Shown here: positions 7,959-14,868 of the stretch, one piece after another
Layout: every line of letters begins with the position of its first letter
Position numbering within the stretch: the first letter of the stretch is position 1
NCBI GenBank assembly: GCA_934130105.1
Contig: CAKOXL010000029.1
Location: forward strand, 1 to 14,868
Direction of reading: 5' to 3'
DNA: 14,868 nt
Source: an uncultured Bacilli bacterium
GTDB lineage: Bacteria; Bacillota_I; Bacilli_A; RF39; UBA660
Notes under the pieces: generated by a model
What the model saw: only the letters and a program-made list of their open reading frames with translations
The model's database searches: none
What the model was told of the DNA's origin: nothing
Translations under genes and position numbers: made by a program

Positions 7959-7977
7959 TCTAAGTATGTAACTTAGA
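7959..7977 (+). promoter_or_regulatory. Inverted repeat just before the ribosome binding site of the TasA-like gene
   Basis: TCTAAGT (7959-7965) and ACTTAGA (7971-7977) form a perfect 7-bp stem with loop ATGTA. It ends 7 bases before AGGAG (7985-7989). It could be an mRNA hairpin acting on translation or a DNA operator. Confidence 0.35.
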
Positions 7978-7996
7978 TACTAAAAGGAGAAGTTTT

Positions 7997-9727
7997 ATGA
8001 AAAATAATAAGAAAAAGCAAATATTTTTGACACTAGTAGCAGTATTAAGTTTAATATTGATAACGGTAGGAGTAAGTTATTCATTATTTACTTATTCTAA
8101 AACTGGTGTAACGGATAATATCGTAACAACAGGTAAGGTAAACTTTTTATATACTGAAGTAAGTGGAGTAGGAAAAGGTATTAGTTTAACTGATGCATTT
8201 CCAATAAGTGATGAAGAAGGAAAACTTCAAACAGGAGAAGGAAAGGTATTTGATTTTAAAATAACTTCGACAATAGAAATGAACTCTAGTATTTCATATG
8301 AAATAACAGCAAGAAAAAAGAGTGATTCTACCTTAGATGAAGATAAAGTAAAGTTATATTTAACTGAAGTTGATGGAACAGAAGAAGAAATACTACTAGA
8401 TAAATATTCAAACTTAACACAAACTAATACTAAGGTACCAGATGGAGTAGTAGAAAAGACTATTTATGAAGGAACGGTACCAGCAAATACATCAAACTAT
8501 GAAAAGAACTTTAGATTAAGAATGTGGATAAATAATGATACTGATTTTTCAGAGGGAGACATGAATAATAAAATATTTACTGTTACTGTAAATGTATATT
8601 CAACAGGTAAAGTAGTAGATGGTACTTTAGATTCAGATAATACACTAAAGAATTTAAGCATTGATAACTGTATATTATCACCAGAATTTAGTGGTGGTGT
8701 AACAGAATATTCATGTACAGTAGCAAACACTATAGAAAGTGTTAATATAATGGCAGAAGCAAATAGTAATAGTGCTAAAGTAAAAGGAACAGGTACAAAA
8801 AAATTAACATCAGAAGAAAATAGTTTATCAGTTAGAGTAGTAGCAGAAGATGGAAATGAAAGAATATATGTCATTAAAATAACTAAAAAGGAATTTATTA
8901 ACATTTTTGGTAAAAATTATTACGTAATAGAAAAAGAACCGGATTTAACAACATCAAGTAATAACACAAATGATGAAAGTGGTTTATATAAATCAACATT
9001 AACTAATACAGGAGAACCAACATACTATTTTAGAGGAAATGTAGAAAATAACTATGTAAGTTTTGCAGGGTTTACTTGGCGAATAGTAAGAATTAACGAA
9101 GATGGAACAGTAAGAATAATAATGGAAGATGGAATAAATGATAATAAAACTTACACAATTAGTTCAAGTCGCAATAACTATATTTATATGTATTATTCTA
9201 ATGATAAAGGAGTAGCCAAGGTAGAATTAGAAAATTGGTATGAGAATAATATTGAAAATAACCAAGAGTTAGCAAAAAATGTAGCGAGTGGTGATTACTT
9301 TTGTGAACAAGCAAAGGCAAAATATTCATATAATTATACATCAGGAAGTGCTAGTATGACTACATATTCAAGTTATACGCCAGATTTTAAATGTACAACT
9401 GATGAAAATGATAAAGGAATAGTAAACGCAAATGTTGGATTAATTACTTATGATGAAGCAGTATATGCTGGTGGTTATCGTAATGAAAATAACAATAGTT
9501 ATTATTTATATAACGGTGTATATTTATGGACGATGAGTCCTGCAGGTTATGACGGCTCTTATGCTCGCGTATGGCTTATATATACAAATGGGAACTTAAT
9601 CAATGGCAATGTTGTTGAAAATGGCGGAAGCAGTGGCAAGCGCACACTAAGACCTGTTATTAATTTAAAAGCCAATATAAAGGTAACGGGTTCTGGAACA
9701 AGCAGTGATCCATTTATAATAAATTAA
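7997..9727 (+). CDS. Secreted TasA-like/cadherin-like surface protein with a C-type-lectin-like variable end
   Basis: 576 residues, with AGGAG 7 bases before ATG. A signal-peptide or anchor segment spans about 8-31 (FLTLVAVLSLILITVGVSYS), followed by FTYSKTG as in TasA/camelysin-like proteins handled by SipW-type peptidases. A beta-rich TasA-like domain spans about 32-205, and a cadherin-like beta-sandwich (PF12733 type) about 213-298. From 300 to 576 is a domain of the DUF6273 kind: FAGFTWRIVRINEDGTVRI (356-374), GLITYDEAVYAGG (481-493), YLWTMSP (509-515), LRPVINLKA (551-559) and the tail SDPFIIN. Similar ends adopt or resemble the C-type-lectin fold. No LPXTG motif. Codons for about 511-553 are clearly richer in G and C than the rest. 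No terminator is seen before the next gene 85 bases on, so the two may be co-transcribed. Likely a cell-surface or fibre subunit; its ligand is unknown. Confidence 0.88.
   Translation: MKNNKKKQIFLTLVAVLSLILITVGVSYSLFTYSKTGVTDNIVTTGKVNFLYTEVSGVGKGISLTDAFPISDEEGKLQTGEGKVFDFKITSTIEMNSSISYEITARKKSDSTLDEDKVKLYLTEVDGTEEEILLDKYSNLTQTNTKVPDGVVEKTIYEGTVPANTSNYEKNFRLRMWINNDTDFSEGDMNNKIFTVTVNVYSTGKVVDGTLDSDNTLKNLSIDNCILSPEFSGGVTEYSCTVANTIESVNIMAEANSNSAKVKGTGTKKLTSEENSLSVRVVAEDGNERIYVIKITKKEFINIFGKNYYVIEKEPDLTTSSNNTNDESGLYKSTLTNTGEPTYYFRGNVENNYVSFAGFTWRIVRINEDGTVRIIMEDGINDNKTYTISSSRNNYIYMYYSNDKGVAKVELENWYENNIENNQELAKNVASGDYFCEQAKAKYSYNYTSGSASMTTYSSYTPDFKCTTDENDKGIVNANVGLITYDEAVYAGGYRNENNNSYYLYNGVYLWTMSPAGYDGSYARVWLIYTNGNLINGNVVENGGSSGKRTLRPVINLKANIKVTGSGTSSDPFIIN
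9531..9660 (+). other. GC-rich, Asn/Gly-rich 3' segment of the surface gene; candidate variable region
   Basis: By hand count 58 of 130 bases are G or C (45%), against 30 of 110 (27%) in 9421-9530 and about 30% after it. It encodes residues 512-554 and ends at the conserved RPV of the domain. Codons rare in the rest of the gene cluster here: GGC four times, CGC twice, GAC, ATC, GGG. Asn and Gly alternate (TNGNLINGN), as in lectin-fold variable loops. No second copy, template repeat or reverse transcriptase is present in the window. Confidence 0.45.
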
Positions 9728-9812
9728 AAATATTTGGTAATTTGTTTATATATACTAATAAAGTCATTAACATTATTTTAATTATATTAATAAAATATAG
9801 TAGGTGTGTGTT

Positions 9813-11675
9813 ATGACAATTATTAATAAAAATACTGTTGTTGTTTTTTCTGATTTAGAATTAAAAGAAGTTTTGGAATCAAATAATGAATATACTTACA
9901 TTTATTTTGGAAATAATGTCAGTCTTTCCACTGGAATTTCAATTTCTAGTAGTAAAAGTGAAGTTATAATTGATGGCACTTACAAAAACGTTACATATGA
10001 ATATACAGATCAAAAAAAGCTTGGTACTGGTGATGCTATTGCGGTTATTTCACCACTTACTAAAAAAGTAACAGTTAAAAATATGAAAGTAACGGGATAT
10101 AATTATTATGGTATTATCTATGTACCTGATACTGATAGTTATAAAGATATAGTTATCGAATATACAAATATTAATTATATAGGACCACAGATAAGCTTTA
10201 ATCCGAGAGGACTTACTAGATTTATTGATGATATAATTACTATACAAGATAGTTATGCTAGTGGGAATGAAGTAGCTGAATGTAATAAAATTGAAATAGG
10301 TGGAAATACTACTATTAATCATAAGTCAACTAGTAATTCATCGTTTTGGTTTAGAAATCAAAATCCAACTATGACTATATTAAATAATGCAGTAGTTAAT
10401 TTTACTAGTACTTCAAGAGAATTATTTTATGGCGTTAAAGATTTAATGTTAACTATTTCCAAAAATGCTTCTTTTTATGTTACTAGTTATAATGGGCTTG
10501 CCTATGGAAATTATGGTACTGGTACAACATTAATAGATGAAAATGCTGTATTTTCATTATCTAAAACTAATTATAATGGTAGTTATGCTACTTGGTATAG
10601 TTATGGTGAAATAACACTTAATAGTGGATCATCACTAGTTATTATAAATGATTTTCCTAATATAATTTCTTCAAATTATAATATATATTTTCAAGGTAAA
10701 CAAGCTGGATTAATACTTAATAATCCATTAAGATTAGTTTTATATAATAGCATTGGTAATGTTATTAGTGCTACTGATACAACATCATTTAAATTTAATT
10801 ATAGTAGAATAAATCTATTTGATAAAGCTATTAGCATGTTAGATGATATATCTGTTCAAACTTTACCTACTTATTCTTGGTATAAATCTGATAACCTGTC
10901 TACTATAAATGGTACTTTTACTTCAACAGCAACTACTATTAGTGATAATAATTATACAGAGGAAGAACTTAATAGTTTACCTGGTTTAACTAATTTTAAT
11001 ATAGCTAATAAGAAAATTATTTCTGTTGGTACTGTTGAATTTATGGTTAATGCTTTAACGGATACTGATACTATGATGAGTGGGGTTACTGATATTAATA
11101 GTTCTGTTTTAATTGAATTTAATAATTTTTCTACTGTTGTTAGGGCTAATGAAGATGGTGAATTTAGTTATTCATATACAGATACTTTACCAATTGGTAC
11201 TGTGATAACCTTTACTGTAAAGAAATATAACGATGTTTTATATTTTACTAAAAAAATACAAATTGTTTATAGTGGTGAATTAGTTTTAAGTAGTGCTACT
11301 AAAGATATTAAGTTTGATCCTACTGTACTTAGTACTAATCCTGTTATTTGTCCTAGATTAGCAGATATTGATATTACTGTTTCTGATTCTAGAATAAATA
11401 GTACTAATTGGAAGCTTTATGCATCTATTTCTCATGATTTAATGTCAAGTGATGGCCTGATATTAAAAGAATCTTTGATTTACGTTGATGATGATGGTAC
11501 TAAAGTGTTATCAACTATACCAGTTTTAGTATATACTGGTGAAGAAAATGGTGGTGTTACTAAAGTTACTAATATTAACTGGGCTAAAGATAAAGGCATA
11601 CTATTATGTTTAAATGATCCTTTAATGAATAATGTAGAGTATGAGACAAAAATTATTTGGACTATTGAAGAGTAA
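9813..11675 (+). CDS. Pectate-lyase-like/Ig/WxL-like surface protein without signal peptide
   Basis: 620 residues from ATG 9813, with TAGGTG 6 bases upstream. The in-frame GTG at 9804 is part of that site, and TAG at 9801-9803 stops any further extension. Residues 1 to about 345 form short beta-strand repeats of the bacterial adhesin pectate-lyase-like helix (PF20585 type). After a linker, about 405-487 is a bacterial Ig-like strand domain (VGTVEFMVNALTDTDTMMSG, then ANEDGEFSYSY). Residues 490-620 resemble a WxL wall-binding domain: VSDSR near 523-527, WKL at 533-535, and a final IIWTIEE where the second W-x-L has Ile instead of Leu. The N-terminus (MTIINKNTVVVFSDLELKEV) has no hydrophobic segment, so Sec export is not expected. 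Likely a surface or spore-coat adhesin; no catalytic residues are recognised, so enzyme activity is not implied. Confidence 0.85.
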   Translation: MTIINKNTVVVFSDLELKEVLESNNEYTYIYFGNNVSLSTGISISSSKSEVIIDGTYKNVTYEYTDQKKLGTGDAIAVISPLTKKVTVKNMKVTGYNYYGIIYVPDTDSYKDIVIEYTNINYIGPQISFNPRGLTRFIDDIITIQDSYASGNEVAECNKIEIGGNTTINHKSTSNSSFWFRNQNPTMTILNNAVVNFTSTSRELFYGVKDLMLTISKNASFYVTSYNGLAYGNYGTGTTLIDENAVFSLSKTNYNGSYATWYSYGEITLNSGSSLVIINDFPNIISSNYNIYFQGKQAGLILNNPLRLVLYNSIGNVISATDTTSFKFNYSRINLFDKAISMLDDISVQTLPTYSWYKSDNLSTINGTFTSTATTISDNNYTEEELNSLPGLTNFNIANKKIISVGTVEFMVNALTDTDTMMSGVTDINSSVLIEFNNFSTVVRANEDGEFSYSYTDTLPIGTVITFTVKKYNDVLYFTKKIQIVYSGELVLSSATKDIKFDPTVLSTNPVICPRLADIDITVSDSRINSTNWKLYASISHDLMSSDGLILKESLIYVDDDGTKVLSTIPVLVYTGEENGGVTKVTNINWAKDKGILLCLNDPLMNNVEYETKIIWTIEE

Positions 11676-11676
11676 A

Positions 11677-11717
11677 AAAAGTAATAACTGGTTTTAATTA
11701 TACTAGTTATTACTTTT
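11677..11717. terminator. Terminator after the WxL-like gene
   Basis: A 15-bp stem with one G-U pair (11677-11691 with 11703-11717) and an 11-base loop. It lies directly after the stop. The right arm ends in TTTT, and the A-run at 11674-11680 also makes it work on the minus strand. Confidence 0.82.
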
Positions 11718-11731
11718 CAATATGAGATAAT

Positions 11732-11758
11732 AAAAAACAATATGGAGTTCATATTGTT
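11732..11758 (-). terminator. Terminator of the collagen-like gene
   Basis: On the minus strand a perfect 9-bp stem (AACAATATG/CATATTGTT, 11736-11744 with 11750-11758) and a 5-base loop are followed by TTTTTT. It lies 22 bases past the collagen-like stop. Confidence 0.82.
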
Positions 11759-11780
11759 AGAATTAGATAAGTAAAGTCTT

Positions 11781-12710
11781 TTAGTTTATTGATGCGTTAT
11801 ATTTTTTGATAATAAGATTAACATTTGCAAAATCAATATTAGCAGTACTACTATCTCCTATAATACCACAGCGAACATATATTGTTGTTTTGGTATCTAT
11901 TTTGGTCATTATTGTTTCTGAACAATCCATTCTTGATGTAGTGCCTGCTTTAACTTCAAATGATAGATCTTGTATTACAGAACCATTAGTATTTGATAAG
12001 TAAAAAATTGCTCCATGGCTTTGATCTACTCCAGATATTTGGCCACACAATGTTATTTCATAAATTCCTGGTTCATTTAGTGTAGTATTTGTATCATCAA
12101 TAATATCAAAATAAGTGCCATCATCTATTGCTAAGTGTTCTTGAATTGTCATGATTTTTGAATAATTAGCTTGAGCATAACTTAAAAATAAAACAGCATC
12201 ATAACTTGCAGGATTTTTTATACTTGATCCTGTTGGGCCTATTGGGCCAATATCTCCTTTTGGGCCAGTAGGACCAATATCGCCTTTATCTCCCTTTTCA
12301 CCTTTATCACCTTTTGGAATAGTAAATTCTAAAGTATGTTCAAGTCCATTTTTTGCATCAGTTACCTTTGCTTTTGTTCCTGCTTCTCCGGTTGTTGTAT
12401 TTCCAATTATAAATGTTTCAGTGTCACCACTTGGACCTTTAATATTACCAACATCTACCCAATTGTTAGTATTTGAATCCCATATATATAATTCACCATT
12501 TACAATATAAGTGTCGCCATCTTTTCCTAATGGATGTTCATTTTTTAATTCATCTAAACTATTGTAATTTCCTAATATTTCTAGACCTTTTCCTCTAGGC
12601 CCAGTAGGCCCAGTTGGACCGATTGCATAAGGAATAACGCCAACTCTTTTTAATTTTGAACGTACTTCATTAATCTCTATAATTTGATTAATTTTATCTT
12701 CATAATTCAT
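11781..12710 (-). CDS. BclA-like collagen-repeat protein with C1q/TNF-like head, no signal peptide
   Basis: 309 residues from ATG 12710. GAGGTGAT (12714-12721), a near-perfect match to the 16S tail, lies 3 bases upstream, and in-frame TGA at 12720-12722 rules out a longer N-terminus. Order: a short charged N-terminus (1-30); collagen triplets GPTGPTGPRGKG (31-42); a small module with YIVNGELYIWDS and NNWVDVG (43-92); a linker module with TTTGEAGTKAKVTD and HTLEFTIPKG (96-133); nine Gly-X-Y triplets (134-161); and a beta-rich C-terminal jelly-roll (about 163-305) resembling the BclA/C1q/TNF trimer head. Collagen triplets plus such a head mean a trimeric filament. The missing Sec signal is typical of Bacillus exosporium proteins such as BclA, which are assembled from the mother-cell cytosol; a phage fibre is an alternative, but no phage genes are nearby. 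Convergent with the WxL-like gene. Confidence 0.87.
   Translation of the reverse strand: MNYEDKINQIIEINEVRSKLKRVGVIPYAIGPTGPTGPRGKGLEILGNYNSLDELKNEHPLGKDGDTYIVNGELYIWDSNTNNWVDVGNIKGPSGDTETFIIGNTTTGEAGTKAKVTDAKNGLEHTLEFTIPKGDKGEKGDKGDIGPTGPKGDIGPIGPTGSSIKNPASYDAVLFLSYAQANYSKIMTIQEHLAIDDGTYFDIIDDTNTTLNEPGIYEITLCGQISGVDQSHGAIFYLSNTNGSVIQDLSFEVKAGTTSRMDCSETIMTKIDTKTTIYVRCGIIGDSSTANIDFANVNLIIKKYNASIN
12228..12311 (-). repeat. Collagen-type Gly-X-Y repeat coding tract (nine triplets)
   Basis: Encodes residues 134-161 of the collagen-like protein: GDK/GEK/GDI triplets first, then GPT/GPK/GPI triplets. Repeated GG-rich codons raise local GC. The number of triplets is a likely site of length variation between strains. 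Confidence 0.85.
12585..12620 (-). repeat. Short N-terminal collagen tract (four triplets)
   Basis: Encodes GPTGPTGPRGKG (residues 31-42) directly after the N-terminal 30 residues. Confidence 0.8.
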
Positions 12711-12735
12711 AATATCACCTCAATAATAGTTACTG

Positions 12736-12744
12736 TATTTTATG
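12736..12744 (-). promoter_or_regulatory. Sigma-K-like -10 before the collagen-like gene
   Basis: The minus strand reads CATAAAATA, matching the mother-cell sigma-K -10 pattern CATANNNTA, about 25 bases before the ATG. The expected AC at -35 is not cleanly present. In DNA this AT-rich such matches arise by chance, so it is only suggestive. Confidence 0.2.
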
Positions 12745-12754
12745 TATTAATGCT
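12740..12754 (+). repeat. 15-base intergenic repeat, copy 2
   Basis: TTATGTATTAATGCT, identical to 7924-7938, here 166 bases before the ABC exporter and also within the upstream region of the divergent collagen-like gene. Confidence 0.5.
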
Positions 12755-12785
12755 TTATTTTGGCTATGGTATTGCCTAGTAGTAT

Positions 12786-12806
12786 ATTTAAATGATTATT
12801 TTAAAT
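12786..12806. promoter_or_regulatory. Inverted repeat between the collagen-like and ABC exporter genes
   Basis: ATTTAAA (12786-12792), 7 bases, TTTAAAT (12800-12806): a perfect 21-base dyad of operator size. It overlaps a weak minus-strand -10 (TATACT at 12781-12786). The composition makes chance possible. Confidence 0.3.
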
Positions 12807-12857
12807 AAAGTATAGAAAAAAGGCGTTATATATAATATAATTTTAATATATTTATTT

Positions 12858-12887
12858 TTGATTAAAAAATTATATATATAATATGAT
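12858..12887 (+). promoter_or_regulatory. Sigma-A promoter of the ABC exporter
   Basis: TTGATT (12858-12863), 18-base spacer, TATGAT (12882-12887). The start near 12894 leaves a leader of about 27 bases that contains AGGAG. Confidence 0.5.
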
Positions 12888-12920
12888 TTGCTGATTTGAT
12901 GTTTAGTTAGGAGTTTTATT

Positions 12921-14639
12921 ATGAATAAAGATACAAAAAATTTAGGAAAGCTAGTTAACTATTATAAAAAATACAAATTTCTTTCAATAATGGTTATTAT
13001 TTTTAGCTTAATATATGCCGGAATATCATTATTATCGCCAATATATGAAGGAAAAATGCTTGCTTTTTTTGAAGACTTTAATAAAGAAAATATAATTAAA
13101 ACAGCGCTTTTTTTACTTATTATTAGGGTAATAATTGAAATAGTTACTAATGTTTGGTCAAGATTTGTGTTGAAGTTAAATGGAAAAGTTAATTTTGATT
13201 TGAAGAGTGATATGTTAGAGAGTTTGACAAGTTTTGAAGTTAAAAATTTTGATAATACTAACTCAGGAATTTTTATATCAAGATTAAATAAGGATACTAC
13301 TGAATTATCTGAATTATTTGATTGCGTAACAGATGATTTATCTGGCGTTATTTTAAATGTTAGCTTTATTTGTTATGTCCTTTATTTAAATTTATATTTA
13401 GGATTATTTCTAATTTTAAATGTAGTTTTAGTATATATATTAATTTCAAAAAAATTATTTTACTATAAAAGAGCAAAGAGAGATTATAAAGCTAAAGATG
13501 AGAGTGTTGTTGGACTCTATACTGATGTAATACGCGGTATAAGAGAAATAAAGGATCTTAATTTAAAAAATAAAGTATTAGCTGATGTTAATGAAAAAAC
13601 GAGCGAATCAATAGATGCTAAAGTAAAAAGTACTGATATTAGAAGAACTTGGAATAGGTGGATTGCATTTTTTCAACATATTCTAGATTTTTGTTTTATT
13701 CTTATTTCTATTTATTTTATAGTTAATGATTCTCTGCAAGTAAGTTCATTTTTAATTATATTTTTATATAAAAATAAAGTTTTAAAATTGATAGATTATG
13801 TTTCTAGTATTAGAGAAAAATTAGCAGATGGAAAGGTAGCAGCTTCAAGAGTATTTGATGTAATTACTTATAATTCATTTACAAAGGAAAAGTATGGAAT
13901 GAAAGATGTTACTAATATTAAAGGGTATATTGAATTTAAAAATGTGAAGTTTAAGTATAATACAAAGGATTTATTTGATGATTTAAGTTTTAAAATAAAA
14001 CCAAATAAAATGGTAGCAATTGTTGGAAAAAGTGGTGAAGGAAAGTCAACTATTTTAAAATTAATTAATAAAAATTATGAAATAGATGAAGGAAAAATTC
14101 TAATTGATGGTTTAAATATAAATGATTTATCAGAAAAAACGATAAAGGATAATATATCTATTGTTTCACAATCTCCGTATATATTTAATTTATCTATAAA
14201 AGAAAATATTAGATTAGCTAATCCTAATGCAAATGATACAGATATTGTAGAGGTATGCAAAAAAGCCCAAATACATGATTTAATTGTAGAAATGCAAGAT
14301 GGTTATGATACGGTAGTTGGTGAAAATGGTATAATTTTAAGTGGCGGTCAAAAACAAAGAATAGCTATTGCTAGAGCTTTAATAAAAAAATCTAAAATAA
14401 TTTTATTTGATGAAGCAACAAGTTCATTAGATAATAATAATCAGGAAAAGATAAAGAAAATAATGAAAGAATTAACAAAAGATCATACTGTTATTATTGT
14501 TGCCCATAGGTTAAGTACAATAGTTGATGCTGATGATATTTTATTTTTAAGTAATCATAAAATAATTAGTAATGGAACACATCATGAACTTATGAAGAAA
14601 TGTGTAGAATATAAGAATCTTTATGAAATTGAAGATTAA
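12921..14639 (+). CDS. ABC exporter half-transporter (membrane domain fused to ATPase)
   Basis: 572 residues, with AGGAG 7 bases before ATG. Residues 1 to about 300 hold the six-helix exporter membrane domain (segments near 20-40, 60-80, 140-160, 160-178, 248-268 and 270-285). The ATPase runs from about 335 with all motifs intact: Walker A GKSGEGKST (369-377), Q-loop Gln417 in SIVSQSPYIF, signature LSGGQKQR (473-480), Walker B IILFDE (493-498), D-loop SSLD (501-504) and H-loop His529 in IIVAHRLSTI. It should work as a homodimer, exporting a substrate on ATP hydrolysis. No C39 peptidase domain and no substrate gene is adjacent, so the cargo (lipid, peptide or drug) cannot be told. It has its own promoter and terminator and so is monocistronic. 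It is not obviously tied to the neighbouring surface proteins. Confidence 0.93.
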   Translation: MNKDTKNLGKLVNYYKKYKFLSIMVIIFSLIYAGISLLSPIYEGKMLAFFEDFNKENIIKTALFLLIIRVIIEIVTNVWSRFVLKLNGKVNFDLKSDMLESLTSFEVKNFDNTNSGIFISRLNKDTTELSELFDCVTDDLSGVILNVSFICYVLYLNLYLGLFLILNVVLVYILISKKLFYYKRAKRDYKAKDESVVGLYTDVIRGIREIKDLNLKNKVLADVNEKTSESIDAKVKSTDIRRTWNRWIAFFQHILDFCFILISIYFIVNDSLQVSSFLIIFLYKNKVLKLIDYVSSIREKLADGKVAASRVFDVITYNSFTKEKYGMKDVTNIKGYIEFKNVKFKYNTKDLFDDLSFKIKPNKMVAIVGKSGEGKSTILKLINKNYEIDEGKILIDGLNINDLSEKTIKDNISIVSQSPYIFNLSIKENIRLANPNANDTDIVEVCKKAQIHDLIVEMQDGYDTVVGENGIILSGGQKQRIAIARALIKKSKIILFDEATSSLDNNNQEKIKKIMKELTKDHTVIIVAHRLSTIVDADDILFLSNHKIISNGTHHELMKKCVEYKNLYEIED

Positions 14640-14643
14640 TAGT

Positions 14644-14673
14644 AACAATACTTAATTTTGTATTGTTTTTTTT
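14644..14673 (+). terminator. Intrinsic terminator of the ABC exporter
   Basis: A perfect 8-bp stem AACAATAC/GTATTGTT (14644-14651 with 14660-14667), an 8-base loop, then TTTTTT (14668-14673). It begins 5 bases after the stop. Confidence 0.87.
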
Positions 14674-14708
14674 ATATATAATGAAAGTGCATTTTTTAAA
14701 AAGTAACT

Positions 14709-14739
14709 AAAAAAGACATGATAAAAATTATGTCATGTC
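14709..14739 (-). terminator. Minus-strand terminator for a gene entering from the right
   Basis: On the minus strand, stem GACATGA/TCATGTC (14715-14721 with 14733-14739), an 11-base loop, then TTTTTT. It implies a minus-strand transcript arriving from beyond 14740. Confidence 0.6.
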
Positions 14740-14754
14740 AAAAAGAACTAAGAC

Positions 14755-14868
14755 CTATTTAAAATTTTCAATAGATAGCATACATAGTACCACCGCAGTA
14801 TGGGCAATCCATTTCGGAAGTACTTTTCTATTTATAAATTTTAAAAATCCCATTTGCTCATTTACGAC
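14755..14868 (-). pseudogene. Possible degraded 3' end with a zinc-ribbon-like motif
   Basis: Two minus-strand frames matter here. One is open from the window edge to TAG at 14755-14757 (37 codons) but does not look like a known protein. Another, closed by TAG at 14828-14830 and TGA at 14768-14770, encodes MDCPYCGGTMYAIY, whose CPYCGG is a zinc-ribbon knuckle. A knuckle cut off by stops, in front of a minus-strand terminator, suggests the decayed 3' end of a gene. Identity is unknown and the coding status is doubtful. Confidence 0.25.

Noticed and set aside
7711..7996. A known riboswitch class in the leader of the TasA-like gene
   Set aside because: I compared it by eye with the preQ1, purine, c-di-GMP, fluoride and ykkC-type cores I know and found none of their signature bases.
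8497..8904. Open frame of 135 codons on the minus strand inside the TasA-like gene
   Set aside because: It is antisense to a well-supported gene with clear domains, and the hydrophobic content is what the opposite strand of such codons gives. No ribosome binding site or promoter fits.
9804..9812. GTG at 9804 as the start of the pectate-lyase-like gene
   Set aside because: It is part of the TAGGTG ribosome binding site of ATG 9813.
10050..10322. Minus-strand open frame inside the pectate-lyase-like gene
   Set aside because: Ile/Ser-rich low-complexity translation with no start signals.
11806..12003. Plus-strand open frame inside the collagen-like gene
   Set aside because: Antisense shadow; the minus-strand reading has a strong start site and recognisable domains.
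12825..12890. Long imperfect inverted repeat (TATATAATATAATTTT against AAAATTATATATATA) before the ABC exporter
   Set aside because: Nearly pure A/T alternation; pairing of this kind is expected from composition and overlaps the promoter.
14075..14260. Minus-strand open frame inside the ABC exporter
   Set aside because: It lies across the conserved ATPase region, whose motifs are all intact on the plus strand.
1..14868. Mycoplasma-type genetic code (TGA as Trp), considered because of the high AT content
   Set aside because: All eight complete genes use TAA stops, Trp is TGG throughout, and no gene needs TGA read-through.

Overview
The window looks like chromosomal DNA of a very AT-rich Bacillota (Firmicutes), probably an uncultured gut-type lineage. 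The evidence is low-GC codon use, strong GGAGG/GAGGTGAT-type Shine-Dalgarno sequences, T-tailed hairpin terminators, a TetR-MMPL pair, and collagen-like GPT surface proteins. All eight complete stops are TAA, and the genes read through with TGA as a stop and TGG as Trp, so this is code 11 and not the Mycoplasma code. I cannot place it more precisely. No tRNA, rRNA, CRISPR, insertion sequence or integrase was seen.

Left part (1-7698). First comes the 3' part of a MATE transporter fused in frame to a cytidylate-kinase-like domain, ending at a bidirectional terminator. A TetR-family regulator is divergent from a 1252-residue MMPL/RND transporter. The transporter runs without interruption into what looks like a separate secreted protein: signal peptide, beta-rich domain and YhgE/Pip-like helical repeats. 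Next are an unrecognised helical cytosolic protein and a convergent PF06541-type membrane protein.

Middle part (7699-12710). This is a surface-protein block. A Sec-targeted TasA-like/cadherin-like protein ends in a domain whose last ~45 codons are much more GC-rich than their surroundings and resemble a C-type-lectin-fold variable region. It is followed by a pectate-lyase-like/Ig/WxL-like protein and, convergently, a BclA-like collagen protein with a C1q/TNF-like head. Neither of these last two has a signal peptide, and an in-frame stop directly upstream of each excludes a missed N-terminus. That pattern fits mother-cell-made spore-surface proteins, but spore formation is not shown here.

Right part (12711-14868). 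A complete half-size ABC exporter with its own promoter and terminator, then a minus-strand terminator and a scrap of zinc-ribbon-like sequence at the edge.

The strongest lead for something new is the GC-rich, Asn/Gly-rich 3' segment at 9531-9660. It could be the variable repeat of a diversity-generating retroelement or a recombining cassette. No reverse transcriptase or template repeat lies in the window, so this is a hypothesis. Other leads are the two domain fusions, the signal-less WxL/collagen pair, and a possible short independently terminated transcript at about 7790-7854.
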